A stretch of DNA of 50,496 bases, from positions 1-50,496 of the forward strand of contig JAGWTH010000029.1 in NCBI GenBank assembly GCA_028868995.1, given 5' to 3'. This DNA is from Burkholderiales bacterium. Its GTDB lineage: Bacteria > Pseudomonadota > Gammaproteobacteria > Burkholderiales > Burkholderiaceae_C. The translations under genes were made by a program, and so were the position numbers. How positions within the stretch are numbered: the stretch's first letter is position 1; each line of letters opens with the position of its first letter. The notes under the pieces were generated by a model. That model was not told where the DNA came from, did no database searches, and saw only the letters and a program-made list of their open reading frames with translations. Positions 17,995 to 27,978 of this stretch are shown piece by piece.

Positions 17995-18060
17995 CCAACT
18001 ATCGCAGTTGCCATAGATTGTTGGTTCAGGGCGCGTCACCTTCTTGACGCGCCCTTTTTT
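17995..18060 (+). ncRNA. Candidate small RNA or lepA leader with intrinsic terminator
   Basis: About 66 nt in two parts. The 5' hairpin pairs CCAAC (17995-17999) with GTTGG (18020-18024), with extra TAT/ATA pairing inside. After a four-base linker comes a terminator hairpin of ten perfect pairs (18029-18038 with 18045-18054, loop 18039-18044), extended by an A-T pair, and a TTTTTT tract (18055-18060). A -10-like TACAAT sits at the right distance upstream. It does not terminate degP, which has its own terminator 380 bp earlier, so it must end a transcript begun in the gap. It may be a free small RNA or a transcription attenuator for lepA, whose ATG is 44 bp downstream. I do not match it to a known family. 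Confidence 0.5.
18028..18060 (+). terminator. Strong Rho-independent terminator upstream of lepA
   Basis: GGGCGCGTCA (18029-18038) pairs perfectly with TGACGCGCCC (18045-18054) around a six-base loop, with a flanking A-T pair, followed by six T residues. It is among the strongest terminator structures in the window. Confidence 0.88.
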
Positions 18061-18104
18061 CTTTGTGCGCGGCTTTTGAATCAATCACTTATCGGTTCCC
18101 GTTG

Positions 18105-19916
18105 ATGAATCACATCAGAAACTTTTCGATCATCGCGCACATCGACCACGGCAAATCGACACTCGCGGACCGCCTGATCCAGCGTTGCGGCGGCCTCTCC
18201 GATCGCGAGATGGAAGAGCAAGTCCTGGACTCGATGGATCTCGAAAAGGAGCGTGGGATAACCATCAAGGCGCAGACCGCGGCGCTCACCTACAAGGCGC
18301 GCGACGGACAGGTCTACAACCTCAACCTGATCGACACGCCGGGCCACGTCGACTTCTCCTACGAGGTGTCGCGTTCGCTGTCCGCGTGCGAAGGCGCGCT
18401 GCTGGTGGTGGATGCGAGCCAGGGCGTGGAAGCGCAGACGGTCGCCAACTGCTACACGGCGCTGGACCTCGGCGTGGAGGTGGTGCCGGTCCTGAACAAG
18501 ATGGACCTGCCGCAGGCCGACCCCGAGCGCGCCAAGGAGGAGATCGAGGACGTGATCGGGATCGACGCGAGCGAGGCGATCCCGTGCTCCGCCAAGACCG
18601 GCATGGGCATCGACGACATCCTGGAGGCGATCGTCGCGCGCATCCCGGCGCCGCGCGGCAACCCGGACGGCCCCCTGCGCGCCATGATCATCGACAGCTG
18701 GTTCGACAGCTACGTCGGCGTGGTGATGCTGGTGCGCGTGGTCGACGGGCGCCTGGCCAAGGGCGACCGCATCAAGCTGATGGCCACCGAGGCGAGCTAC
18801 GAGGCCAACCAGCTCGGCGTGTTCACGCCGGCCAACTCGCCGCGCGAGTCGCTGGAAGCCGGGGAGGTGGGCTACATCATCGCCGGCATCAAGGAACTGC
18901 AGGCCGCGAAGGTGGGCGACACGGTGACCCTGATCAAGCCGGGAACGGGCGGCGCCGCGTTCACCGCCACCGAGCCGCTGCCCGGCTTCAAGGAGATCCA
19001 GCCGCAGGTGTTCGCCGGCCTCTACCCGGTCGAGGCCAACCAGTACGACTCCCTGCGCGACAGCCTGGAGAAGCTCAAGCTCAACGACGCGTCGCTGCAC
19101 TACGAGCCGGAAGTCAGCCAGGCGCTGGGCTTCGGCTTCCGCTGCGGCTTCCTGGGGCTGCTGCACATGGACATCGTGCAGGAGCGCCTGGAGCGCGAGT
19201 TCGACCAGGACCTGATCACGACGGCCCCCAGCGTGGTCTACCAGGTGGTGCGCAACGACGGCGAAGTGCTGATGGTGGAGAACCCCTCCAAGATGCCGGA
19301 GCAGGCGCAGATCCGCGAGATCCGCGAGCCGATCGTGACGGTGCACCTGTACATGCCGCAGGAGTACGTCGGCCCGGTGATGACCCTGGCCAACCAGAAG
19401 CGCGGCGTGCAGGTCAACATGGCCTACCACGGCCGCCAGGTGATGCTCACCTACGAGCTGCCGCTGGGCGAGATCGTGCTGGACTTCTTCGACAAGCTGA
19501 AGTCCGTCAGCCGCGGCTACGCCTCCATGGACTACGAGTTCAAGGAGTACCGCGCCTCCGACGTGGTGAAGGTGGACATCCTCCTGAACGGGGAGAAGGT
19601 CGACGCCCTGTCGATCATCGTCCACCGCAGCCAGGCCCAGTACCGCGGCCGGGCGGTCGCCGCCAAGATGCGGGAGATCATCAGCCGACAGATGTTCGAC
19701 GTGGCCATCCAGGCGGCCATCGGTGCCAACATCATCGCCCGCGAGAACATCAAGGCGCTGCGCAAGAACGTGCTGGCAAAATGCTACGGCGGCGACATCA
19801 CCCGCAAGCGAAAGCTCCTCGAAAAACAAAAAGCAGGCAAGAAACGCATGAAGCAGATCGGCTCGGTCGAAGTGCCTCAGGAAGCGTTCCTCGCCATCCT
19901 CCAAGTCGAAGAATGA
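18105..19916 (+). CDS. lepA: Elongation factor 4 (LepA)
   Basis: Translational GTPase EF4, which acts on the ribosome in initiation or back-translocation and 30S assembly. It has 603 residues, the normal size. G1 is [14 protein letters not shown]; the switch region follows as [14 protein letters not shown]3 is DTPGHVDF; G4 is NKMD; the LepA-specific C-terminal domain ends with [22 protein letters not shown] at 18105 gives [16 protein letters not shown]; a longer frame from 18063 is not conserved. There is only a weak ribosome site. A terminator ends 44 bp upstream, so lepA needs read-through or its own start downstream. It overlaps lepB. Confidence 0.97.
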   Translation: MNHIRNFSIIAHIDHGKSTLADRLIQRCGGLSDREMEEQVLDSMDLEKERGITIKAQTAALTYKARDGQVYNLNLIDTPGHVDFSYEVSRSLSACEGALLVVDASQGVEAQTVANCYTALDLGVEVVPVLNKMDLPQADPERAKEEIEDVIGIDASEAIPCSAKTGMGIDDILEAIVARIPAPRGNPDGPLRAMIIDSWFDSYVGVVMLVRVVDGRLAKGDRIKLMATEASYEANQLGVFTPANSPRESLEAGEVGYIIAGIKELQAAKVGDTVTLIKPGTGGAAFTATEPLPGFKEIQPQVFAGLYPVEANQYDSLRDSLEKLKLNDASLHYEPEVSQALGFGFRCGFLGLLHMDIVQERLEREFDQDLITTAPSVVYQVVRNDGEVLMVENPSKMPEQAQIREIREPIVTVHLYMPQEYVGPVMTLANQKRGVQVNMAYHGRQVMLTYELPLGEIVLDFFDKLKSVSRGYASMDYEFKEYRASDVVKVDILLNGEKVDALSIIVHRSQAQYRGRAVAAKMREIISRQMFDVAIQAAIGANIIARENIKALRKNVLAKCYGGDITRKRKLLEKQKAGKKRMKQIGSVEVPQEAFLAILQVEE

Positions 19917-20881
19917 TGCCCTTTCTGACCGCCGCCGTCCTCGCGGCCTTCGCCGGCTATGCCGGCGCCTGGTATTTCGAGCTGGTCCAGGGCGACTTCG
20001 CCCTGCTGCTGTTCCTGGCCACCGTGGTCACCGGCCTGTACTGGCTGGCCGAGCGCTTCTGGTTCCTGCCCCGGCGGCGCCGGGCGGCCGCGGAACTGGA
20101 GACCCGCGCCGCCGAGCGCCGGGCCAGCCTGAGCGCGCAGGGGATCGTCGTCGACGACCCGCAGCTCGCCGAGGCGAAGCAGAGGATCCTGGCCCAGCCC
20201 TGGTGGCTGGACTGGACCGCCGGCCTGTTCCCCGTGATCGTGGCGGTGTTCCTGCTGCGCTCCTTCCTGTTCGAGCCGTTCAAGATCCCCTCGGGTTCCA
20301 TGATCCCGACGCTGCTGGTGGGCGACCTCATCCTGGTCAACAAGTTCACCTACGGCCTGCGGCTGCCGGTGGTGAACGTCAAGATCACCCAGGGCACCCC
20401 GCCCAAGCGCGGCGACGTGATGGTGTTCCGCTACCCGCCCCAGCCGAGCCTGGACTACATCAAGCGGGTGGTGGGCCTGCCCGGCGACGAGGTGGCCTAC
20501 CTGAACAAGCGGCTGACCATCAACGGCAAGCCGGTGCCCACGACGCAGCTGCCGGACTACTTCGACCGCGACGCGATGCGCTACTTCAAGCAGTTCCAGG
20601 AGCAGCTCGGGGACCACACCCACCGCCTCCTGAACGACGACGAGCGCCCCGCCTTCGTGCCGGGCGTGGAGGATTTCCCGTTCAAGCAGAATTGCCGCTA
20701 CAGTCTCGAGGGGGTCGTCTGCAAGGTGCCGCAGGGCATGTACTTCATGATGGGCGACAACCGCGATAATTCGCTCGACTCGCGCTACTGGGGCTTCGTG
20801 CCGGACAAGAACATCGTCGGCAAGGCGATTCTGATCTGGATGAACTTCGGCGACTTCAAGCGCATCGGGTCGTTCCAATGA
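19913..20881 (+). CDS. lepB: Signal peptidase I
   Basis: Type I signal peptidase of 322 residues that removes signal peptides at the outer face of the inner membrane. There are two N-terminal membrane segments (about residues 5-22 and 29-46), then a third hydrophobic helix near 104-117 leading into the catalytic domain. Catalytic S129 lies in [13 protein letters not shown] and K184 in [13 protein letters not shown]; the late box [15 protein letters not shown] is intact. The start is ATGATG over the lepA stop, so either 19913 or 19916 may be used. Confidence 0.96.
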   Translation: MMPFLTAAVLAAFAGYAGAWYFELVQGDFALLLFLATVVTGLYWLAERFWFLPRRRRAAAELETRAAERRASLSAQGIVVDDPQLAEAKQRILAQPWWLDWTAGLFPVIVAVFLLRSFLFEPFKIPSGSMIPTLLVGDLILVNKFTYGLRLPVVNVKITQGTPPKRGDVMVFRYPPQPSLDYIKRVVGLPGDEVAYLNKRLTINGKPVPTTQLPDYFDRDAMRYFKQFQEQLGDHTHRLLNDDERPAFVPGVEDFPFKQNCRYSLEGVVCKVPQGMYFMMGDNRDNSLDSRYWGFVPDKNIVGKAILIWMNFGDFKRIGSFQ

Positions 20882-21258
20882 CGCAAGGACGGGGGCATTC
20901 CATGGGACTCAAGCCGCGCCAGGCCGGCGCTTCGCTGATCACGGTCATCTTCTTCCTGGTGGTCCTGGGCGTGGTCGGCGCCATCGGGATGCAGGTGTTC
21001 CCTTCGCTGGTGGAGTACCAGGCCGCCCTGCGGGCGATCAACAAGGCCCGGGACGAGGCCACCGTCGTCGCCGTGCGCAACGCGTTCGACCGCTACGCCC
21101 AGGTGGACAGCATCGACGCCATCACCGGCAAGGACCTCACCGTCGCCCGGGAAGGCGACCAGATGGTCGTGTCCTTCGCCTACAACAAGGAATTCCACCT
21201 GTTCGGCCCGGCCTGGCTGACGATGAAGTACGAGGGGCGCTCGCGCCCCGGAAGGTAG
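20878..21258 (+). CDS. DUF4845 family membrane protein
   Basis: Protein of 126 residues with one N-terminal membrane helix (ASLITVIFFLVVLGVVGAIGMQVFP), preceded by a short basic segment containing RQAG, resembling a pilin-like or signal-anchor start. The rest is soluble with FDRYAQVDSIDAITGKDL, typical of DUF4845. The function is unknown. The gene is regularly found between lepB and rnc in betaproteobacteria, and overlaps lepB as ATGA here, so it may assist export or envelope work. An internal ATG at 20902 is a possible start. Confidence 0.88.
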   Translation: MTQGRGHSMGLKPRQAGASLITVIFFLVVLGVVGAIGMQVFPSLVEYQAALRAINKARDEATVVAVRNAFDRYAQVDSIDAITGKDLTVAREGDQMVVSFAYNKEFHLFGPAWLTMKYEGRSRPGR

Positions 21259-21268
21259 TTCCGCTCCC

Positions 21269-21952
21269 GTGGCCGAAGCGCTTGCGGCGCTGCAGGACCG
21301 CCTGCAGCACCGCTTCCAGGACCCCAGGCTGCTCGCGCGGGCCCTCACGCACCGCAGCTTCTCGGCCGAACACAACGAGCGGCTGGAGTTCCTGGGGGAT
21401 TCGGTCCTCAACCTGGCGGTGGCGGCGCTGCTGTACGGGCGCCTGAAGGACCTGCCCGAAGGCGACCTCTCCCGCGTGCGCGCCAACCTGGTCAAGCAGG
21501 AAACCCTGCACCGGCTGGCCGTGGACCTGGGCCTGCCGGGCCTCGTGCGCCTGGGCGAGGGCGAGTCCCGCTCCGGCGGCCACAAGCGCCCCTCCATCCT
21601 GGCCGATGCCCTGGAGGCCGTGCTGGGCGCCGTCTACCTCGATGCCGGCTATGCGGTCGCCGAGGCCCTGGTGCACCGCCTGTTCAGCCAGGTGGAGATC
21701 CGGCCGGAGATGTCCGCCGCCGCCCGGGATCCCAAGACCGAGCTGCAGGAACTGCTGCAGGGCCGCCGGCTGAAGCTGCCGGTCTACCGGGTCGTGGGGA
21801 CGCTGGGAGCGGCGCACAAGCAGACTTTCGACGTGGAGTGCGAAGTGCCCGAGCTCGGCCTGGTCGAGCGCGGCATCGGCGCCTCGCGCCGGGCCGGCGA
21901 ACAGGCCGCCGCAGCGGCTATGCTCCTGGCCCTGAGGGCAAAGCTGAAATGA
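21269..21952 (+). CDS. rnc: Ribonuclease III
   Basis: Double-strand RNA endonuclease of 227 residues, processing 30S pre-rRNA and structured mRNAs. The signature [19 protein letters not shown] holds the catalytic acids. A second acidic site is in [17 protein letters not shown] double-stranded RNA-binding domain (about residues 152-225, [12 protein letters not shown]) ends in [14 protein letters not shown]. It starts at GTG 21269 with no closer alternative, and overlaps era as ATGA. Confidence 0.96.
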   Translation: MAEALAALQDRLQHRFQDPRLLARALTHRSFSAEHNERLEFLGDSVLNLAVAALLYGRLKDLPEGDLSRVRANLVKQETLHRLAVDLGLPGLVRLGEGESRSGGHKRPSILADALEAVLGAVYLDAGYAVAEALVHRLFSQVEIRPEMSAAARDPKTELQELLQGRRLKLPVYRVVGTLGAAHKQTFDVECEVPELGLVERGIGASRRAGEQAAAAAMLLALRAKLK

Positions 21953-22893
21953 ATACCGAAGCCGAAGACGGCGCTCCGGGCCCGGGCGTCCCGGCCGCCG
22001 GCCGGCGCTGCGGCCTGGTGGCCATCGTGGGCAAGCCCAACGTGGGCAAGTCCACCCTGCTCAACGCGCTGGTCGGCCAGAAGATCAGCATCACCTCGCG
22101 CAAGGCGCAGACCACGCGCCACCGCATTACCGGCGTGCGCACCGAGGGCGAGACCCAGTTCGTCTTCGTCGACACGCCGGGCTTCCAGACCCGGCACGGC
22201 TCCGCCCTCAACCGCTCCCTCAACCGCGCGGTGACCGGCGTCGTGGGCGACGTGGACCTGGTGCTGTTCGTGGTCGAGGCCGGCAACTTCACCCTGGCCG
22301 ACGCCAAGGTGCTGGCCCTGCTCAAGCCGGGCATCCCGGCGATCCTGGTGGCCAACAAGCTGGACCTGGTACACCGCCGGCCCGAGCTGGCGCCCTGGCT
22401 GCGCGACATGCAGCAGCGCCACCCGTTCGCGGAATTCATGCCGATCTCGGCCAAGCAGCCCAAGGACATCCTGCGCCTGCTGGAGGTCTGCGCCAAGTAC
22501 CTGCCCGAGCAGCCCTGGTGGTACGACGCCGACGAGCTCACCGACAAGAGCGAGCGCTTCATGGCCGGCGAGATGATCCGCGAGAAGCTGTTCCGCCTGA
22601 CCGGCGAGGAGCTGCCCTACACCTCCACGGTCGTCGTCGACAAGTTCGAGGAGGAGCCCAGCCCGAAATTCAAGCGCATGGTGCGCATCGCGGCGACCAT
22701 CGTGGTCGAGCGCGACAGCCACAAGGCGATGGTGATCGGCGAGGCCGGCGAGAAACTCAAGCGCATCGGCACCGAGGCGCGCCAGGAGCTGGAGCAGCTG
22801 TTCGACGCCAAGGTCTTCCTGCAGCTGTTCGTGAAGGTCCGCTCCGGCTGGGCCGACGACGAGGCGCGGGTGCGCAGCTTCGGCTACGAATAG
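21949..22893 (+). CDS. era: GTPase Era
   Basis: Ribosome-assembly GTPase of 314 residues, binding the 3' end of 16S rRNA. G1 is [17 protein letters not shown]2 [15 protein letters not shown]3 VDTPGFQ, G4 NKLDLV and G5 PISAK. The C-terminal KH domain carries [22 protein letters not shown]. The N-terminal extension of about 18 residues before the G domain is normal for this group. The rnc-era pair is almost universal, and here the stop and start overlap. Confidence 0.97.
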   Translation: MNTEAEDGAPGPGVPAAGRRCGLVAIVGKPNVGKSTLLNALVGQKISITSRKAQTTRHRITGVRTEGETQFVFVDTPGFQTRHGSALNRSLNRAVTGVVGDVDLVLFVVEAGNFTLADAKVLALLKPGIPAILVANKLDLVHRRPELAPWLRDMQQRHPFAEFMPISAKQPKDILRLLEVCAKYLPEQPWWYDADELTDKSERFMAGEMIREKLFRLTGEELPYTSTVVVDKFEEEPSPKFKRMVRIAATIVVERDSHKAMVIGEAGEKLKRIGTEARQELEQLFDAKVFLQLFVKVRSGWADDEARVRSFGYE

Positions 22894-22907
22894 CGGCGGC
22901 GGATGCC

Positions 22908-23654
22908 ATGGCCCGGCGCATCGCCGACGAACCCGCCTTCGTCCTGCACCGCTACGACTGGAGCGAGTCCAGCCTGATCTTGGAGCTGCTGACCCGCCAC
23001 CAGGGCCGCATCGCCGTGGTCGCCAAGGGGGCCAAGCGGCCCAGCTCCAATTTCCGCCCGGTGCTGCTGCCGCTGCAGCCGCTGCACGTGGCCTTCGGCG
23101 GCGACGCCGAGATCCGCACCCTGAAGTCGGCCGAGTGGCTGGGCGGGCAGGTCATGCCCACGGGCGAGGCGCTGCTGTCCGGCTATTACCTCAACGAGCT
23201 GCTGCTGCGCCTGCTGGCCCGCGACGACCCGCACCCGGCGCTGTTCGACCTCTATGCAGCCACCGTGCGCGTGCTGGCGGCCCAGGACGCGCTCACGCTG
23301 CAGCCGGCGCTGCGCGCCTTCGAGCTGCTGCTGCTGCGCGAGATCGGCCTGCTGCCGGCCCTGGACCTGCAGACCGCCACGCTGGCGCCCCTGCGGCCCG
23401 GGCAGCGCTACAGCCTGCGGCCCGAGGGCGGCCTGGTCGAGGCCGGGCCGGACGACGAGCGCGGCAGCCTGGCCGGGGAACAGTGGATGGCGCTGCAGCA
23501 GGCGCTGGACGACCCGGCCCCCTTCCACGCGACGCTGCAACTGGCCGCGCAGCTGGGCGAGCTGAAACCCCAGCTGCGGACGCTGCTGCACTACCATTGC
23601 GGCGTCGCGACGCTGCGCACGCGGCAACTGATGATGGACCTGCAAGCCCTATGA
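22908..23654 (+). CDS. recO: DNA repair protein RecO
   Basis: RecO, 248 residues, which with RecF/RecR loads RecA at single-stranded gaps. The N-terminal OB domain reads [23 protein letters not shown] with [23 protein letters not shown]; the helical C-terminal part follows ([16 protein letters not shown]). The zinc cysteines found in some RecO proteins are not conserved, as in many betaproteobacteria. Position era-recO-pdxJ supports the call. It ends in an ATGA overlap with pdxJ. Confidence 0.93.
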   Translation: MARRIADEPAFVLHRYDWSESSLILELLTRHQGRIAVVAKGAKRPSSNFRPVLLPLQPLHVAFGGDAEIRTLKSAEWLGGQVMPTGEALLSGYYLNELLLRLLARDDPHPALFDLYAATVRVLAAQDALTLQPALRAFELLLLREIGLLPALDLQTATLAPLRPGQRYSLRPEGGLVEAGPDDERGSLAGEQWMALQQALDDPAPFHATLQLAAQLGELKPQLRTLLHYHCGVATLRTRQLMMDLQAL

Positions 23655-24409
23655 GTACCGCCCTCTCGGTGAACCTGAACAAGGTTGCGCTGGTGCGCAA
23701 CACCCGCCACCTGGGCATCCCCAGCGTCACGCGCGCGGCCACGCTGTGCCTGAAGGCCGGCGCCCACGGGATCACCGTGCATCCGCGGCCCGACGAGCGC
23801 CACATCCGCGCCGGCGACGTGCGCGAGCTGCATGCCCTGCTGAAGAAGGAATGGCCCCGGGCCGAGTTCAACATCGAGGGCAATCCCTTCCACAACCTGA
23901 TGGACTTCGTGCGCGAGCTGCGCCCGCAGCAGGTCACCTTCGTGCCGGATGCGCAGGGCCAGTTCACCAGCGACCACGGCTGGGACCTGGAGCAGGACGG
24001 CGAGCGCGTGCGGCCGCTGATCGCCGAGGCCAAGGCCCTGGGCGTGCGGGTGAGCCTGTTCATGGATGCCGACGCGCGCACCATCCCGCTGGCCAAGGCC
24101 GTGGGCGCCGACCGCGTGGAGCTGTACACGGAACCCTATGCCGCCGCCTGGGGCACGCCCCGCCAGGCGGGCGAGCTGCGCCGCTTCGCCGACGCCGCGC
24201 AGGCGGCCCACGCCGCCGGCCTGGGCATCAACGCCGGCCACGACCTGAACCGCGACAACCTGCCGGACTTCCTGCGCGCGGTGCCGGGCGTGCTGGAGGT
24301 GTCGATCGGCCATGCGCTGATCGCGGACGCACTGGAGCTGGGCTACGACGCCACCGTGCGCGCCTACCTCGCGGCCATCCGGCGCGGCGCCGTCGGCTAC
24401 GACCAGTGA
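23651..24409 (+). CDS. pdxJ: Pyridoxine 5'-phosphate synthase PdxJ
   Basis: Last step of de novo vitamin B6 synthesis, joining 1-deoxyxylulose 5-phosphate with 3-amino-2-oxopropyl phosphate. The TIM-barrel protein of 252 residues begins with [15 protein letters not shown] and has [17 protein letters not shown], the QVTFVPD segment, [18 protein letters not shown] and [13 protein letters not shown], all typical. It belongs to the rnc-to-nagZ run. Confidence 0.96.
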   Translation: MSTALSVNLNKVALVRNTRHLGIPSVTRAATLCLKAGAHGITVHPRPDERHIRAGDVRELHALLKKEWPRAEFNIEGNPFHNLMDFVRELRPQQVTFVPDAQGQFTSDHGWDLEQDGERVRPLIAEAKALGVRVSLFMDADARTIPLAKAVGADRVELYTEPYAAAWGTPRQAGELRRFADAAQAAHAAGLGINAGHDLNRDNLPDFLRAVPGVLEVSIGHALIADALELGYDATVRAYLAAIRRGAVGYDQ

Positions 24410-24416
24410 CCGGCTC

Positions 24417-24824
24417 GTGATCTACGGGATCGGCACCGACATCTGCGACGTCCGGCGCATCCGGGCCTCGCTGGAGCGGCACGGCGACCGCTTCGCCGCG
24501 AAGGTCCTCAGCGAGGCGGAGTTCGCCACCTGGAAGGCGCGCAGCGCCCGCTGGCCCGAGCGCGGGGTGCGCTACCTGGCGACGCGCTTCTCCGCCAAGG
24601 AGGCCTTCAGCAAGGCGGTCGGCCTGGGCATGCGCATGCCCATGACCTGGCGCTCGTGCGAGGTCGGCAAGCTCGCCAGCGGCAAGCCGGTGATCGTCCT
24701 GCACGGCGAGTTGAAGGCCTGGTGCGAGGCGAAGGGCCTGTCGGCGCAGGTGAGCGTCACCGACGAGACCGATTACGCGGCGAGCTTCGTCATCGTCGAA
24801 CAACAAGAGAACCCCCATGAGTGA
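24417..24824 (+). CDS. acpS: Holo-ACP synthase
   Basis: 4'-phosphopantetheinyl transferase of 135 residues that activates the ACP encoded at 11749. The metal ligands are D8 (GIGTDICDV) and E62 ([11 protein letters not shown]). It begins at GTG 24417, giving MIYGIGTDI. The pdxJ-acpS order is conserved widely in proteobacteria. The 3' end overlaps nagZ by eight bases. Confidence 0.95.
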   Translation: MIYGIGTDICDVRRIRASLERHGDRFAAKVLSEAEFATWKARSARWPERGVRYLATRFSAKEAFSKAVGLGMRMPMTWRSCEVGKLASGKPVIVLHGELKAWCEAKGLSAQVSVTDETDYAASFVIVEQQENPHE

Positions 24825-25905
24825 ACACGCACCCGTCGTCATCGACATCGCCGGTCTGGCCCTGGACGACGCGGACCGGCGCCGCCTGGCGCACCCCCTC
24901 GTCGGCGGCATGATCCTGTTCGCGCGCAACTGGCGCGACCGCGAGCAGCTCGCCGCGCTGTGCGCCGAGATCAAGGCCGTGCGCGAGGACCTGCTGATCT
25001 GCGTCGACCACGAGGGCGGCCGGGTGCAGCGCTTCCGCAGCGACGGTTTCACCCACCTGCCGCCGATGCGCCGCTTCGGCGAGCTGTGGTCGCAGGACGG
25101 GAAGGGCCGCGAGGGATCCGGCGCGATGCGGGCCATGGCGGCGGCCACCGCCGCCGGCTACGTGCTGGGCGCCGAGCTGCGGGCCTGCGGCGTGGACCTG
25201 AGCTTCACCCCGGTCCTGGACCTGGACCACGGTGAAAGTTCGGTGATCGGCGACCGCGCCTTCCACCGCGACGCCCGCGTCGTCACGCTGCTGGCGAAGA
25301 GCCTGATGCACGGCCTGCTGCAGGCGGGCATGGCCAATTGCGGCAAGCATTTTCCCGGGCACGGGTACGTGAAGGCGGACTCGCACCTGGAGGTGCCGGT
25401 CGACGGCCGCAGCCTGAAGGCGATCCTGCAGGACGACGCCATCCCCTACGACTGGCTGGGCACGGCGCTCGCGAGCGTCATGCCGGCCCACGTGGTCTAC
25501 GGCAAGGTGGATCCGCTGCCGGCCGGCTTCTCGCCGCAGTGGCTGCAGGACATCCTGCGCGGGCAGCTGCAGTTCCAGGGCGCGGTCTTCAGCGACGACC
25601 TGAGCATGGCCGGCGCCCGCAGGATCGCCGGCCGGGAAGTAAGTTACACCGAGGCCGCGGTCGCCGCGCTCGCGGCGGGCTGCGACATGGTCCTGCTGTG
25701 CAACGAGTCGGCAGCCGCCGACGGCGGCCGGGCGATCGACGAAATGCTCGAAGGCCTGGTGGCGGCGCGCAAGCGCGGCGAATGGCGCGCCAGCGAGGCA
25801 AGCGAGCACCGCCGGCTGGCGCTGCTGCCCGGCGGGCACCCGATCACCTGGGATGCGCTGATGACGGAGCCGCGCTACATGCAGGCGCTGTCGCTGCTGC
25901 CCTGA
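24817..25905 (+). CDS. nagZ: Beta-N-acetylhexosaminidase NagZ
   Basis: Cytoplasmic glycoside hydrolase family 3 enzyme of 362 residues that removes GlcNAc from anhydro-muropeptides in cell-wall recycling. Family marks are [28 protein letters not shown], the catalytic loop [14 protein letters not shown] and [10 protein letters not shown] with the nucleophile aspartate. It is the last gene of the lepA-to-nagZ run; no intrinsic terminator follows, but a large palindromic element starts 82 bp after the stop. Confidence 0.95.
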   Translation: MSEHAPVVIDIAGLALDDADRRRLAHPLVGGMILFARNWRDREQLAALCAEIKAVREDLLICVDHEGGRVQRFRSDGFTHLPPMRRFGELWSQDGKGREGSGAMRAMAAATAAGYVLGAELRACGVDLSFTPVLDLDHGESSVIGDRAFHRDARVVTLLAKSLMHGLLQAGMANCGKHFPGHGYVKADSHLEVPVDGRSLKAILQDDAIPYDWLGTALASVMPAHVVYGKVDPLPAGFSPQWLQDILRGQLQFQGAVFSDDLSMAGARRIAGREVSYTEAAVAALAAGCDMVLLCNESAAADGGRAIDEMLEGLVAARKRGEWRASEASEHRRLALLPGGHPITWDALMTEPRYMQALSLLP

Positions 25906-25986
25906 GCGCGTTCTCACCCATTCCTGCGCCGCCTGCCGTGACGCAGGGCACGCTCAGCCTCGACCCGATGCGCCACCGCTCTGAAG

Positions 25987-26276
25987 CTGGCAAGCCGCGT
26001 GCGGGCGGGCCGGATCGCGCATGAAGGCATGGCGCCTGCGCTGGCCGGGCGGGCGGCCCAGCGCGGTTACGAGAGGGAGCGCAGCGACCGCATCGAGCCG
26101 CGCGTACCTTTCTGACTCGCGAGACTGTCCAAGTCTGGGGTTTGCCTGCGTGCAGGCAAACTCCAGGCGAGTTGTCGAGCGGGGGCCGCCCGCCCGGCCA
26201 GCGCAGGTCTGCCGGCGCGCTTGCGCGCCGGACGCCATGCCAGCGCGATCCGGCCCGCCCGCACGCGGCTTGCCAG
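25987..26276. repeat. 290-bp near-palindromic element with perfect 34-bp terminal inverted repeats
   Basis: The outer arms 25987-26020 and 26243-26276 are perfect inverted copies over 34 bases. Inner arms 26035-26059 and 26183-26207 are perfect over 25 bases. The right side carries an extra self-complementary block (9-bp hairpin CCGGCGCGC/GCGCGCCGG near 26212-26231) that the left lacks. The 123-bp centre contains a hairpin with 9-bp arms (26140-26148 / 26153-26161). No coding capacity or transposase is present. This is the structure expected of a non-autonomous mobile or REP-like element; which family is unknown. Confidence 0.85.
26140..26161. repeat. Central hairpin of the palindrome
   Basis: GTTTGCCTG and CAGGCAAAC are perfect complements around CGTG. 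It sits near the axis of the 290-bp palindrome. Confidence 0.85.
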
Positions 26277-26334
26277 CCGCCTTGCTGCTCGCAGCGGCAA
26301 GCGGCGAGTTACGCCGCTTGTTGAAAGGCCTTGG

Positions 26335-26354
26335 ATTCCCGCCTGCGCGGGAAT
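26335..26354. repeat. dRS3-like repeat (ATTCCC-N8-GGGAAT)
   Basis: ATTCCC, eight bases (GCCTGCGC), then GGGAAT. This fits the pattern of the dRS3 repeat described in Neisseria and of similar intergenic repeats in other betaproteobacteria. It lies six bases downstream of the lysS stop. Confidence 0.75.
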
Positions 26355-26360
26355 GACGAC

Positions 26361-27887
26361 TTATCCTTCCCGCCGCAGCGCCGGGAAAAGAATGACATCG
26401 CGGATGCTGGGGCTGTCGGTCAGCAGCATCATCAGGCGGTCGATGCCGATGCCGCAGCCGCCCGCCGGGGGCATGCCGTATTCCAGGGCGCGCACGAAGT
26501 CGTGGTCGAAGAACATGGCCTCGTCGTCGCCGGCGTCCTTGGCGCTGACCTGCGCCTGGAAGCGCGCGGCCTGGTCCTCGGCGTCGTTGAGTTCCGAGAA
26601 GCCGTTGGCCATCTCGCGGCCGGTGATGTACAGCTCGAAGCGCTCGGTGACCTCGGGACGCTCGTCGTTGGCGCGCGCCAGCGGCGAGATCTCGGTCGGG
26701 TGCTCCATGATGAAGGTCGGCTGCCACAGCTTCTCCTCCACCGTCTCCTCGAAGAACAGCACCTGCAGCGCCGCGAGCGAGCGGCCCGAGAGGCGATCCT
26801 TCTCCTCGGAGAGGCCGAGGCGGCGCAGCTGCTGGACCAGCCAGTCGCGGCTGTCGACGTTCCCGCCGGCGTCGGTGTGCTGCACGATCGCCTCGCGGAT
26901 CGTCAGGCGCGCGAACGGCTTGGAGAGGTCGACCTCCTTGCCGCCGTAGCGGAGGTTCAGCGTGCCCACCGCCTTCTGTGCGGCGTCGCGCAGCAGGGCC
27001 TCGGTGAAGTCCATCAGGTCGCGGTAGTTCCAGTAGGCCGCGTAGAACTCCATCATGGTGAACTCGGGGTTGTGGCGCACCGAGATGCCTTCGTTGCGGA
27101 AGTTGCGGTTGATCTCGAACACGCGCTCGAAGCCGCCCACCAGCAGCCGCTTCAAGTACAGCTCCGGCGCGATGCGCAGGTACATCTCCTGGTCCAGCGC
27201 GTTGTGGTGGGTGATGAAGGGCCGGGCGTTGGCGCCGCCCGGGATCGGGTGGAGCATGGGCGTCTCCACCTCCAGGAAGCCGTGGTGCACCATGAACTCG
27301 CGGATGCCCGACATGGCCTTGCTGCGCGCGACGAAGCGCTTGCGCGCCTCCTCGTCGGTCATCAGGTCCACGTAGCGCTGGCGGTACTTCTGCTCCTGGT
27401 CCTGCATGCCGTGGAACTTGTCCGGCATGGGCCGCAGGCTCTTGGTCAGCAGGCGGATCGAGGTGGCGTGCAGCGACAGCTCGCCGGTGCGCGTCTTGAA
27501 CACCTTGCCCTCGGCGCCGACGATGTCGCCCAGGTCCCAGTGCTTGAAGGCGGCGTAGGCCTCCTCGCCGACCGCGTCGCGGGTCACGTAGACCTGGATG
27601 CGGCCGCTGGCGTCCTGCAGGGTGGCGAAGCTGGCCTTGCCCATCACCCGCTTGAGCATCATGCGGCCGGCCACGCGGGCCACCGTGCCCTCGGCCTCCA
27701 GCTGCTCCGCGGCCTTGGCGCCGTGCGCGGCGTGCAGGGCCGCCGCCGGGTCGCCCGGCTTGAAGTCGTTGGGGAAGGCCGGGCCCTGGCCGTTGCGGTG
27801 CGCCTCGCGCAGGGCCTTGAGCTTCTCGCGGCGTTCGGCGATCAGCTGGTTCTCGTCGGAGGGCGGGGGGGTCTGTTCTTGGGACAT
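26361..27887 (-). CDS. lysS: Lysyl-tRNA synthetase (class II)
   Basis: Class II lysyl-tRNA synthetase of 508 residues. The N-terminal anticodon-binding OB fold covers about residues 60-165 ([22 protein letters not shown]). Motif 2 is [21 protein letters not shown] with [10 protein letters not shown], and motif 3 is [24 protein letters not shown]. The ATG at 27887 gives [23 protein letters not shown], the usual start; the frame extends upstream without conserved sequence. It stands alone on the minus strand, divergent from murJ by 91 bp. Confidence 0.97.
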   Translation of the reverse strand: MSQEQTPPPSDENQLIAERREKLKALREAHRNGQGPAFPNDFKPGDPAAALHAAHGAKAAEQLEAEGTVARVAGRMMLKRVMGKASFATLQDASGRIQVYVTRDAVGEEAYAAFKHWDLGDIVGAEGKVFKTRTGELSLHATSIRLLTKSLRPMPDKFHGMQDQEQKYRQRYVDLMTDEEARKRFVARSKAMSGIREFMVHHGFLEVETPMLHPIPGGANARPFITHHNALDQEMYLRIAPELYLKRLLVGGFERVFEINRNFRNEGISVRHNPEFTMMEFYAAYWNYRDLMDFTEALLRDAAQKAVGTLNLRYGGKEVDLSKPFARLTIREAIVQHTDAGGNVDSRDWLVQQLRRLGLSEEKDRLSGRSLAALQVLFFEETVEEKLWQPTFIMEHPTEISPLARANDERPEVTERFELYITGREMANGFSELNDAEDQAARFQAQVSAKDAGDDEAMFFDHDFVRALEYGMPPAGGCGIGIDRLMMLLTDSPSIRDVILFPALRREG

Positions 27888-27965
27888 GGCAGTGCGCTGT
27901 CGCGCCGGCGGCGGGCGAAACCGTCCATTGTAAGTTTCGGCCGGGGGCGCCCGCGCGGCGGCGCC

Positions 27966-27971
27966 GATAAT
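27966..27971 (+). promoter_or_regulatory. -10-like GATAAT immediately upstream of the murJ-like gene
   Basis: GATAAT ends seven bases before the ATG at 27979, the same distance as the element before yceD. If used, transcripts of the glycan cluster would start at the initiation codon (leaderless). No clear -35 is visible. Confidence 0.4.
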
Positions 27972-27978
27972 CCCCGCC

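Larger units (their letters stand above)
25906..26360. other. Repeat-rich intergenic region between convergent nagZ and lysS
   Basis: This 455-base gap holds no gene. Its contents are a 290-bp imperfect palindrome (25987-26276), a small GCGGCG/CGCCGC hairpin (26301-26317) and a dRS3-like inverted repeat (26335-26354). The long minus-strand open frame across it is an artefact of the GC-rich repeat. Its translation contains RHSRAGGNP, a string I know as read-through of such intergenic repeats. Confidence 0.8.

Noticed and set aside
18185-19912. Long plus-strand frame overlapping lepA, joined to lepB
   Set aside because: The first part is an Arg/Gly/Ala-rich out-of-frame reading of lepA; only the part from 19913 is the real lepB.
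26021-26356. 111-codon plus-strand frame within the palindrome
   Set aside because: It is coded by the inverted repeats themselves and its translation resembles the opposite strand's repeat-derived peptides; no ribosome site.
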